Assembly: GCA_004556155.1 (NCBI GenBank)
Contig: SFIM01000007.1
Coordinates: forward strand, 1-64,000
From: Clostridiales bacterium
GTDB taxonomy: Bacteria > Bacillota > Clostridia > Christensenellales > Aristaeellaceae
Reading direction: 5' to 3'
Length of the DNA stretch: 64,000 nucleotides
The notes beneath the pieces are model-generated. The model did no database searches, had not been told where the DNA came from, and saw only the letters and a list, made by a program, of their open reading frames with translations. Positions 32,096-39,418 of this stretch are shown piece after piece (position 1 is the first letter of the stretch; each line of letters starts with the position of its first letter). A program made the position numbers and the translations under genes.

Positions 32096-33658
32096 TTACT
32101 TCTTAAACGTCTCAATCCCGCGCAGCACCTCGGGCTCGCGCACATCACGCGCGTCGGTAAACATCTTGCGCGTCAGCACCGAGCCGTTGCGGTAATACAG
32201 GCACACAAAGGGGCAGTCGTTCCAGAACAGGGTTTGGATGCTTTGCAGTGCGGCGCGGTAGGCGCTTTCCTCCTGGGCGGCGCGCAGCGTTTTGAACAGG
32301 TTATCCATTTCAGTGGATTTATAGCGCATGTAGTTGCAGTTGTTGCCCGAAATCAGCAGGTAACCGGGATCGGGGGTAAAATCAATGTTGAAGGCGGCTA
32401 GGCACAGATCATAGCTGCCGGCCTTGAGCTTATCCCTGGCTTCCTTATAGGTGAGGGTTTCCACCTTGCATTCGATGCCCACCTGCATCAGCGCATCGGC
32501 AATGCGGTTGGCCACCTCCACGCGCACGGAGTTTTCCTGCTCCTCATATACATAAAAGCGCAGGTGCATGCGGGCGAGTTTGCCCGTATCGGCGCGCACG
32601 GTGGTGCGCACGCCGTTTTCATCATAATCAGTCCAGCCCGCCTCGTCCAGCAGCTCCATGGCGCGCTGCTTGTTAAACTGCTGTGCGTCGTTTTCGCTCC
32701 AATACGTCCAGGTGCCGGGAATCAGCGGCGTGTCGGTGCGCGTGACCATGCCGTAGTATACGTTATTTACAATATCGTCCAGATCCAGCATATAGCGGAT
32801 GGCCTGGCGCACGCGCACATCTTTAAGCTCATAGGAGCCGTTGTTCATCATCAGCGTTTCCAGCTGCGTGGTGCGGTAATCAATATTATAGGAAGTAACG
32901 CCCGTGCGGTACTGGGCGGCGGTGATAGCGCGGGTCAGGATTGCGTCCACATTGCTGTACTCATAGCCTGAAATCAGCTCGCGATTGGTGCTGTACAGCG
33001 ATACAAGCACCTGGCGGTAATCAGGCAGGTTCTGCCACCAGCCAGTGTAGCAGCTAAGCAGCAGGTAAGACGAAAAATCGTACATATCCAGATAGTATGG
33101 CCCTGTGCCTACGGGATTGTCCGCCTGTACCTCGTCCGCCTTCAGGATGGGAAAGGTCATCGCGTACAGAAAACCATAATTGTTGCGGTTGGTGGTGATA
33201 ACCACGGTTTTGTTGTCGCTGGCTTCGATGCTCTTGATAAAGTATTGCAGGGTGGAATAGCGGCCTTTGTTGGTGCTGCTGTCGTCCTTGGCCAGGCGCA
33301 GAATTTCCTGCACGGTGGCTACCACATCGTGCGCCGTCAGCGGCGTGCCGTCATGGAAGGTAACGCCGTCGCGCAGATAGAAAAACCAGGTTTTGCCGCT
33401 GTTGGTATAGGAATAGCGCTCCGCCAGGCAGTATTGCGGCTTGTACTCATCGTCGATGGACATGAGCCCTTCATACATCAGATTCGTTACCGACATGAAT
33501 TCCCGTTCCACCGGGGTGAGGGGATTGACGCGGTTGGTGGCCACGGAGATGATGCCCAGGTGCAGCGCGTCGTTGGTTACATATTCTGCCTGCGCAGGCG
33601 CGGCCAGGCAGCAGCAGGCCAGCATCAGCGCGCAGAGCAGCGCCAGCTTAGGACGCAT
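32096..33658 (-). CDS. Peptide/nickel-type ABC substrate-binding protein (family 5)
   Basis: A 520-residue exported binding protein of the oligopeptide type. The signal peptide is MRPKLALLCALMLAC followed by CCLAAPAQA; Cys residues at 15-17 give a possible lipobox. The mature part has YEGLMSIDDEYKPQYCLAE and LRDGVTFHDGTPLTAHDVV, the classic SBP_bac_5 signature. No permease or ATPase is near, so it works with a transporter elsewhere or as a sensor. The start at 33658 is chosen for the signal peptide; it overlaps the transglycosylase gene by 11 bases and has no good binding site of its own, so it is coupled to that gene. Confidence 0.85.
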   Translation of the reverse strand: MRPKLALLCALMLACCCLAAPAQAEYVTNDALHLGIISVATNRVNPLTPVEREFMSVTNLMYEGLMSIDDEYKPQYCLAERYSYTNSGKTWFFYLRDGVTFHDGTPLTAHDVVATVQEILRLAKDDSSTNKGRYSTLQYFIKSIEASDNKTVVITTNRNNYGFLYAMTFPILKADEVQADNPVGTGPYYLDMYDFSSYLLLSCYTGWWQNLPDYRQVLVSLYSTNRELISGYEYSNVDAILTRAITAAQYRTGVTSYNIDYRTTQLETLMMNNGSYELKDVRVRQAIRYMLDLDDIVNNVYYGMVTRTDTPLIPGTWTYWSENDAQQFNKQRAMELLDEAGWTDYDENGVRTTVRADTGKLARMHLRFYVYEEQENSVRVEVANRIADALMQVGIECKVETLTYKEARDKLKAGSYDLCLAAFNIDFTPDPGYLLISGNNCNYMRYKSTEMDNLFKTLRAAQEESAYRAALQSIQTLFWNDCPFVCLYYRNGSVLTRKMFTDARDVREPEVLRGIETFKK

Positions 33659-34394
33659 CCGGGTAATAATGTTGATAATAGATGTCATAGGCGTTTACCA
33701 CCTTTCCGGCGTAGTAGCGGGAGTCGTCCTTGGGAATTTCGTCCAGCGTCAACGTCTGGCCGTCGGCTGTGTAGTTCATGATCCACAGCTTCACATTGTT
33801 GGGCCCGGCATGATAAGCGCAGGCAATTTTGATGGGGTCGCCATTAAACATGCGGCTCAGATATCCCAGATACCAGCAGCCGTAGCGGATGTTGGTGGTG
33901 GGATCGTACATATCGGCGAAGGTTGTGTTATCCTCGCCCAGCTTTTTGCGCACAAACTCAAAGGTGCTTTCCATCACCTGCATCAGCCCGCGCGCGCCTA
34001 CTGAGCTGGTAGCCTTGGGATCATAGCTGCTTTCGCGCAGGATAATGGCCGCCACATAGGCCGGATGGATGCCGTTTTCGGCGGCGTATTTTTCAATCTC
34101 ATTCCGATAGGCCACGGTGTGGCGCTCCACCTGGCGCTGATATTCGGCGGCGGCGTTTTCGCGCTCCTTGTGCAGACGGTTGAGATTGCCGCGCGCAATG
34201 CCCAGCGCCAGGATACAGATAATCAGCACCATGCCCAGCACGATGCAGGTGCGCACGGGAAATTTGCCTGCGCCGGGCTTGGCGGCGGGCTTTTTGCTTG
34301 GCGCGGGCGGCAGCGGCGTTACCTGCTTGGCGGGCGCGTGACGGTCACTGCGGCGGTTGCGCGTTGCCGGCGCGGCGGGTTGTACGTTACTCAA
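33648..34394 (-). CDS. Membrane-anchored lytic transglycosylase (SLT family)
   Basis: A 248-residue wall-cleaving enzyme. A Pro/Lys/Ala-rich cytoplasmic head (residues 1-48) is followed by a transmembrane helix (about 51-70), a coiled linker, and an SLT domain. The catalytic Glu is in LRESSYDPKATSSVGARG, followed by GLMQVM and CAYHAGPNNV, all family hallmarks. It should cut between MurNAc and GlcNAc to make anhydro ends. The start is a TTG at 34394 with AAAGGAG eight bases upstream; it overlaps coaE by eight bases. Clostridial homologues are sometimes found beside coaE and polA. Confidence 0.87.
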   Translation of the reverse strand: MSNVQPAAPATRNRRSDRHAPAKQVTPLPPAPSKKPAAKPGAGKFPVRTCIVLGMVLIICILALGIARGNLNRLHKERENAAAEYQRQVERHTVAYRNEIEKYAAENGIHPAYVAAIILRESSYDPKATSSVGARGLMQVMESTFEFVRKKLGEDNTTFADMYDPTTNIRYGCWYLGYLSRMFNGDPIKIACAYHAGPNNVKLWIMNYTADGQTLTLDEIPKDDSRYYAGKVVNAYDIYYQHYYPDAS

Positions 34395-34998
34395 AATAAT
34401 TTCTCCTTTGCGTATTGCGCAGCAGTCCCCGCACGCGGCGGTTTGTGCTGCGGAAATTGCCCGACGCATCGATCACATGGTCGGCGCGGCGGCGCTTCTC
34501 AGCCAGCGGCAGCTGGCTTGCCATGCGGCGCAGTGCCTGCGGGCGGGACAGGTGATCCCGCCGCATCACGCGGCGCGCCTGCATGCCTGCCGGGATGCTG
34601 ACGCACCATACCTCGTCGCACTGCGCGTCCATGCCGGTTTCATAAAGCAGCGGTACATCCCAGGCGACCAGCGGCGCGCCGGAGGCTTCTGTTTCGCGCT
34701 GCATGCGGCTGATGATCAGCGGGTGCAGGATGCCCTCCAGCCGCTTGCGCGCGGCGGGATCGGCAAAGACCACCTCGCCAAGGGCGCGGCGGTTGAGCGT
34801 ATCGCCGTCAAATACCTGATCGCCGAAGGCGGCGCGGACGGCGGGCAGCGCCTCGCCGCCGGGGGCGGTCAGGCTGCGGGAAATCGCATCCGCATCCAGT
34901 ACGGGAATGCCGCGCTGGCGCAGCAGCCGCGCCACATAGGATTTGCCGCAGGCGATGCCGCCTGTCAGCCCCAGCACATATGGTTTATTTGGTTTCAT
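34387..34998 (-). CDS. coaE: Dephospho-CoA kinase
   Basis: A 203-residue P-loop kinase that completes coenzyme A synthesis by phosphorylating the ribose 3'-OH of dephospho-CoA. The P-loop is GLTGGIACGKS (about residues 9-19), followed by DADAISR, HPLI, and VPLLYETG, the conserved CoaE motifs. It overlaps polA by 14 bases and the transglycosylase by eight. polA-coaE linkage is common in Bacillota. Confidence 0.93.
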   Translation of the reverse strand: MKPNKPYVLGLTGGIACGKSYVARLLRQRGIPVLDADAISRSLTAPGGEALPAVRAAFGDQVFDGDTLNRRALGEVVFADPAARKRLEGILHPLIISRMQRETEASGAPLVAWDVPLLYETGMDAQCDEVWCVSIPAGMQARRVMRRDHLSRPQALRRMASQLPLAEKRRRADHVIDASGNFRSTNRRVRGLLRNTQRRNYFE

Positions 34999-37522
34999 AC
35001 CAGCTGCTCCCGGTCTTTACCTCGGCCACCAGCGGCACGGACAGCTCGGCTACATGCTCCATGCAGTCGCGCAGCAGCTGCGCCACGCGCCCGGCCTCAT
35101 CCTGCGGGGCCTCGATGAGCAATTCGTCGTGCACCTGCAATATCAGCCGCGCCCTGAAGCCGCCCTGACACAGCGCATCGTGCACGCGCACCATGGCCAG
35201 CTTGATGATATCGGCCGCCGTTCCCTGCACGGGGGTGTTCATGGCGGCGCGCTCGCCGAACTTGCGGATGTTGACGTTGCCCGATTTCAGCTCGTCCAGC
35301 CGGCGCACGCGGCCGAAGATCGTGCGCGCCATGCCGGTTTCATAGCCTTCCTTGACGGCGCGATCCATAAAGCCGCGCACGCCGGGATAGGTGGCAAAGT
35401 ACTTTTCGATGAAGGCCGCGGCCTCCTTGCGGGACATGCCCGTGTTGCGCGCCAGGCCGAAATCGCTGATGCCGTAGACCAGGCCGAAATTGACGGCCTT
35501 GGCATGGGCGCGCATGGTGGGGGTGACATCCTCCAGCGGCACGCCCGCCACCTCGGCTGCTGTGCGCGCGTGGATATCCTGCCCGCGCCGGAAAGCGTCG
35601 ATCATGGCTGCGTCGCCTGAGAAGTGCGCCAGAATGCGCAGCTCAATCTGCGAGTAGTCCGCATCCACCAGCACGCAGCCGGGGGAGGCTACAAAGGCGC
35701 GGCGGATTTCACGCCCCAGCTCCGTGCGAACGGGGATGTTTTGCAGGTTGGGCTCGGCGGAGGAAATGCGCCCTGTGGCCGTGCCTGTCTGATCAAAGAA
35801 GGTGTGGATGCGCCCGTCGGGGCCGAGCTTGCGCAATAGGGCGTCGATATATGTGCTGCGCAGCTTGCTGACCTGGCGGTATTCCAGAATGCAGGGGATG
35901 ACGGGATGCGCATCGCGCAGCGCCTCCAGCGTGTCGGCGTCGGTGGAATAGCCCTTGCTGGTTTTGCGGCCTGCCTTTAACGCCAGCTTATCCTCGCCAA
36001 AGAGCACCTCGCCCAGCTGCTTGGGGCTGTTGACGTTAAAATCGCCCACGTTCGCCAGGCGGTAAATATCGCTTTTCAGCTGCTCCTCGCGCGCGGTCAG
36101 CTGCTCGCCCAGGGCGCGCAGCACGCTGCCATCCACCGCAAAGCCCTCGCGCTCCATATCAAAGAGCACGCGCATCAGCGGCAGTTCGATTTGCTCATAG
36201 AGGTTTTCTACCCCCAGCTCTTTCATCTGCGCTTGCTGGCGCAGGCGCAGCGACAGCACCCCGGAGGCGTCCGCGTCGCCGAAGGCGGACAAGGCGTAGC
36301 TTTTCTCCTGCGGATTGATCGCATAGGCAGCCAGCATGGTATCGTAGGCAATTTGCGGCAGGGGCTGTCCCGCGTTGGCCAGCGTATGCAGCAGGCGCTT
36401 GCCATCGTGGGTGATCACCGCGCCGCGCCACACTGCTGCGCACTCAGCCAATGGATCGCCGCTCAGACCCGGCATATCAAACAGCGCCGTTTGCCCGGTG
36501 ATCTGCGCGCGGGCGCGCCGCGTGCCCTGGCAAATGGAAAGCTCTTCCTCGCTCAGGTATACGGCTACCTCGCCTGCCTGCGCCATGTCGGCGGCTGCTT
36601 GAGCGTCCAGGGATTCCCAATTGCTGAAAACGGTCGTTTCGATAGCGGGCTGCGCGGGCGCGCCGTTTTGTTCCTTTTCAATGCGCTGAGCGATGGCATT
36701 CAGACCGTACTTATACAGCACGGGCAGGCCGTCGGCCAGACGCTGGGTTTCGCACGCATCATAATGTACCTGCAAGGGAATATCGCGCCGAATGGTGGCC
36801 AGATGCTTGGAAAACCGCCCCTTTTCGGCGTTGTCGCGCACCTTTTCGCCCAGCTTGCCCTTGATTTCATCGGCGTGAGCCAGCACGTTTTCCAGCGTGT
36901 CGTAGCTGGTCAGCAGCTTCACGGCGGTCTTTTCACCCACGCCTGGAATGCCTGGAATGTTGTCCGAGCTGTCGCCCATCAGGCCCTTGAGATCGGTAAT
37001 CTGATCAGGCCGCACGCCGAACAGCTCCTGCACGCGGGCGGGCGTGCATTCCTCTATTTCGGAGATGCCCTTGCGGGTCAGCAGCAGGGTGGTATCGTCG
37101 CTGACCAGCTGCAGCGCGTCGCGGTCGCCCGTCAGCAGCAGGGCGGCGATATCCCGCTGGGCGCACTGGCTGGACAGGGTGCCCAGGATGTCGTCGGCCT
37201 CATAGCCCGTCAGGCTCAGCACGCCCAGCCCCATGGCGGAGAGAATTTCCTTGATAATGTCAAATTGCGGGCGCAGCTCGTCCGGCGTGGGCGCGCGGCC
37301 AGCCTTGTACTCCGCGTATTCGGTATGGCGGAAGGTAGGCGCATGCTCGTCAAACGCCACCGCGCAGTAGCGGGGCGCGCGTTCGCGGATGCAGCGCAGC
37401 AGCATGCTCAGAAAGCCGTGCACGGCGTTGGTATACACGCCGTTGTAGTCCATCAGCGGCAGGGCATGAAAGGCCCGGTGCATCAGGCTGTTGCCATCCA
37501 CAATCAGAAAAGTATCGCGCAT
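34985..37522 (-). CDS. polA: DNA polymerase I
   Basis: An 845-residue repair polymerase. Residues 1-290 are the 5'-3' flap nuclease (GNSLMHRAFHALP, and GYEADDILGTL with metal-binding Asp residues). The middle domain lacks the DEDD exonuclease residues, so there is probably no proofreading, as in Bacillus. The polymerase domain has motif A DADYSQIELRILAHFSG, motif B around KAVNFGLVYGISDFGL, and motif C LQVHDELLIEAP. The start at 37522 follows GGAGG; the upstream frame to 37714 is not needed. It heads the operon polA-coaE-transglycosylase-binding protein. Confidence 0.96.
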   Translation of the reverse strand: MRDTFLIVDGNSLMHRAFHALPLMDYNGVYTNAVHGFLSMLLRCIRERAPRYCAVAFDEHAPTFRHTEYAEYKAGRAPTPDELRPQFDIIKEILSAMGLGVLSLTGYEADDILGTLSSQCAQRDIAALLLTGDRDALQLVSDDTTLLLTRKGISEIEECTPARVQELFGVRPDQITDLKGLMGDSSDNIPGIPGVGEKTAVKLLTSYDTLENVLAHADEIKGKLGEKVRDNAEKGRFSKHLATIRRDIPLQVHYDACETQRLADGLPVLYKYGLNAIAQRIEKEQNGAPAQPAIETTVFSNWESLDAQAAADMAQAGEVAVYLSEEELSICQGTRRARAQITGQTALFDMPGLSGDPLAECAAVWRGAVITHDGKRLLHTLANAGQPLPQIAYDTMLAAYAINPQEKSYALSAFGDADASGVLSLRLRQQAQMKELGVENLYEQIELPLMRVLFDMEREGFAVDGSVLRALGEQLTAREEQLKSDIYRLANVGDFNVNSPKQLGEVLFGEDKLALKAGRKTSKGYSTDADTLEALRDAHPVIPCILEYRQVSKLRSTYIDALLRKLGPDGRIHTFFDQTGTATGRISSAEPNLQNIPVRTELGREIRRAFVASPGCVLVDADYSQIELRILAHFSGDAAMIDAFRRGQDIHARTAAEVAGVPLEDVTPTMRAHAKAVNFGLVYGISDFGLARNTGMSRKEAAAFIEKYFATYPGVRGFMDRAVKEGYETGMARTIFGRVRRLDELKSGNVNIRKFGERAAMNTPVQGTAADIIKLAMVRVHDALCQGGFRARLILQVHDELLIEAPQDEAGRVAQLLRDCMEHVAELSVPLVAEVKTGSSWYETK

Positions 37523-37607
37523 TGCATACACCTCCATTCTTATTATAACACATTCCCTGCGAATATACAAAGAGAAGCTGCGCCATACTATATGCAGGAG
37601 GGGCAAT

Positions 37608-38147
37608 ATGCGGCGTTTTCTGGATAAATGGGGTACGGCCATTGCCGCCGTGGCCTGCGCGCTGACCATCGTATTTGCGGCGGTGTATACCCGGCAGGAT
37701 GATCTCAAGCGCATCGCGGCGCAGGAGGCGCGCGCCGCGCAGGATCAATCCCTGCAGGATGCGCAGGCGGAGACGGTTTGGGCGCGCCCTGTGCCCAGCG
37801 CTCCAAGCGAGGGCTTTCGCGGCGCGTACCGTGATGAGCATGGGCTGTGGCGCATGCAGCCTTATACGCGCTATCCCGCCGCTTATGGGCAGAGCGTAAC
37901 GGCTGTATGCGCGGGCGAAGTGCTGACGATTTCAGAAGATAGCCTTACCTATCGCTGCGCGGGCGGCGAGACAATTACCTGCGCGGGATTATCCAGCGTG
38001 ATGGTCAAGATAGGGGATACGCTGCATTGCGGGCAGCGCGTGGGCATGGCCGCTCGGGATGCGGAAATTACGCTTCAAGTGCGAAAAGGGGCGGAATATT
38101 TGGACTTGGAAAGCCTGCTCTCCCCATCATATAACGAGCCAACATAG
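37608..38147 (+). CDS. Degenerate M23/LytM-like membrane protein
   Basis: A 179-residue protein with one N-terminal transmembrane helix (about residues 9-27), a short charged stalk, and a C-terminal LytM-like fold: GQSVTAVCAGEVLTIS, then VMVKIGDTLHCGQRVGMA, ending LQVRKGAEYLDLESLL. In active M23 peptidases the HxH and first His/Asp ligands bind zinc; here they are replaced, so it is probably a scaffold and not an enzyme. SpoIIQ and SpoIVFA-type sporulation proteins have such inactive domains, which fits the spore-forming context, but the identity is not proven. The ribosome binding site is AGGAGGGG. Confidence 0.7.
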   Translation: MRRFLDKWGTAIAAVACALTIVFAAVYTRQDDLKRIAAQEARAAQDQSLQDAQAETVWARPVPSAPSEGFRGAYRDEHGLWRMQPYTRYPAAYGQSVTAVCAGEVLTISEDSLTYRCAGGETITCAGLSSVMVKIGDTLHCGQRVGMAARDAEITLQVRKGAEYLDLESLLSPSYNEPT

Positions 38148-38383
38148 CAAAACCATGCGATGACCATAGCAAATAATTATAGTATTTTTTAATGTGTAAC
38201 CGCGTATTGTTATAGTGCCGCACAATTTCCGATAATATTGGGATAAAACTGATGAATTTACGGGGTTCGACAGCCTTCGCGCTTTTGTGCTAAAAGCAGC
38301 CATTGCGGTTTATATGAAATTGCATTATGCTATTTGCACGAAGCGGGAACGCTCCGTAATTTAGAGAACAGGAGGATACACCA

Positions 38384-38560
38384 ATGAAGGTTATTTCGGT
38401 CAATATCCATGCGGTGCGTGCGAGAATTCACAAGGATATGACCCATGGCTGCTTGGATCAGGCGATTACCTTGACTCACTTGGTGGACAAGCTCCAACTG
38501 TTGCGTTGGCGCACGGCTGCGCGGCGCAGACGGAACATCCTCAAAAGACAAATTGTTTAA
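38384..38560 (+). CDS. Spo0E-like small protein, 58 residues, putative
   Basis: A short frame with AGGAGG nine bases before its ATG. Residues 12-40 can be aligned to Spo0E-type phosphatases: R at 12-14, then HGCLDQAITLTHLVDKLQLL, where LTHLVDKL stands in the place of the SQELD motif (Thr for Ser, Val-Asp for Leu-Asp). The tail is very basic (RTAARRRRNILKRQ), unlike typical members. Spo0E proteins dephosphorylate Spo0A and delay sporulation. A single TTCGACA (38266-38272) matches a Spo0A-box core but is far upstream. Weak identification; the gene itself is likely. Confidence 0.5.
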   Translation: MKVISVNIHAVRARIHKDMTHGCLDQAITLTHLVDKLQLLRWRTAARRRRNILKRQIV

Positions 38561-38570
38561 GAGTAAATCA

Positions 38571-38873
38571 GGGCTGACGCGAAAAAATCACGTCAGCCCT
38601 CTATTTATAGGCGTCGGCAAGCCGAGCGCCTACCATAAAAAATGATGAATCATTTTTTATGGATTGCAGATTTTCTTGTAATCCTGCGGCTTACGGACAG
38701 AAAATCTGAAAGGAATGAAAATTTCCTTTCGGAGGAAACCTCCTTCGGAAATTTTCTCCTCGCGCCGTACACGCCGCCGCTGCGGATTTTTAAGGAACGA
38801 GCTACGGCTCTTTTGTTTTTTAAAAACAATTAAGAAGGGGCTGACGCGAAAAAATCACGTCAGCCCTCTATTT
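38571..38873. repeat. Palindrome-rich element bounded by identical 36-base hairpins
   Basis: The sequence at 38571-38606 is repeated exactly at 38838-38873; each contains a 10-bp stem (GGGCTGACG with CGTCAGCCC), and the second is followed by a T-run so it can end a plus transcript. Between them lie several more perfect dyads: 38632-38661 (14-bp stem around GA), a stem with TAGGCG/CGCCTA, one with CAGATTTTC/GAAAATCTG, and a nested double hairpin GAAAATTTCC-GGAGG-CCTCC-GGAAATTTTC. No believable gene is inside. Confidence 0.7.
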
Positions 38874-39221
38874 TTAGCGTCTTGTTCCCAGCGCCTGCTC
38901 CAGCGCCTCATCCACCCGCCGCAGCGTATCGGCCGACAGGCGGCCCAGATACAGGCTTAGCCTGCTTTTTTCCAGCGTGCGTACCTGCTCGCACAATACC
39001 TGCGAGGGACGGCTCAGCCCGCCCTCGGGCGGATCGACCGTCACGTGCGTGCGCAGCGTTTTCTTTTTGCTGCGGGAGGTCAGGGGCGCGACAATCACCG
39101 TGGGGCTGGTCAGGTTGCCCAAATCATTTTGCACAATCAGCACCGGGCGAACGCCGCCCTGCTCCGAGCCCAGCACGGGATCCAGATCGGCGCGGTAAAT
39201 ATCGCCGCGTCTCATCTTCAT
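38874..39221 (-). CDS. mazF: MazF/PemK family endoribonuclease toxin
   Basis: A 115-residue mRNA interferase. The family signature is complete: MRRGDIYRADLDPVLGSEQG, RPVLIVQND, TVIVAPLTS, and QVLCEQVRTLEKSRL. It cuts mRNA at short specific sites and is normally held by a MazE antitoxin encoded just upstream. Here 39222-39418 holds no frame for an antitoxin and htpG diverges, so the toxin stands alone. Orphan EndoA/MazF genes with a distant or absent MazE occur in clostridia. The ATG at 39221 has only a weak GGGA site, consistent with low expression. Confidence 0.9.
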   Translation of the reverse strand: MKMRRGDIYRADLDPVLGSEQGGVRPVLIVQNDLGNLTSPTVIVAPLTSRSKKKTLRTHVTVDPPEGGLSRPSQVLCEQVRTLEKSRLSLYLGRLSADTLRRVDEALEQALGTRR

Positions 39222-39363
39222 TCACATCCCGCTGGCGGCGACAGGCGCTGCCGCCGCCGTCTGCCGCGGGGGAAAGCTCCCCCGCACTTCCACCCTATGC
39301 CGGGCAAGCGCGCGTGTGACAAAATGAAAAAAGTGTAAGGTATTCATTTGCTGCTTTTTGTGG

Positions 39364-39369
39364 TATAAT
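39364..39369 (+). promoter_or_regulatory. Extended -10 promoter element of htpG
   Basis: TGGTATAAT (39361-39369) gives a consensus -10 with the TGN extension; a poor -35 (TATTCA) lies 17 bases upstream. The ATG is 50 bases further. Confidence 0.5.
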
Positions 39370-39418
39370 ATGGGTTGGTCGTAAGACTGATATCACAAAC
39401 CGCTGGGAGGTTTTTGCA

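Noticed and set aside
38262..38300. tmRNA-like start (GGGGTTCGACAGCC)
   Set aside because: No tRNA-like 3' half with TTCRANTCC, and no tag-peptide frame or CCA end nearby.
38642..38833. 63-codon frame inside the palindromic element
   Set aside because: It consists of the inverted repeats read through; no ribosome binding site and no conserved character.
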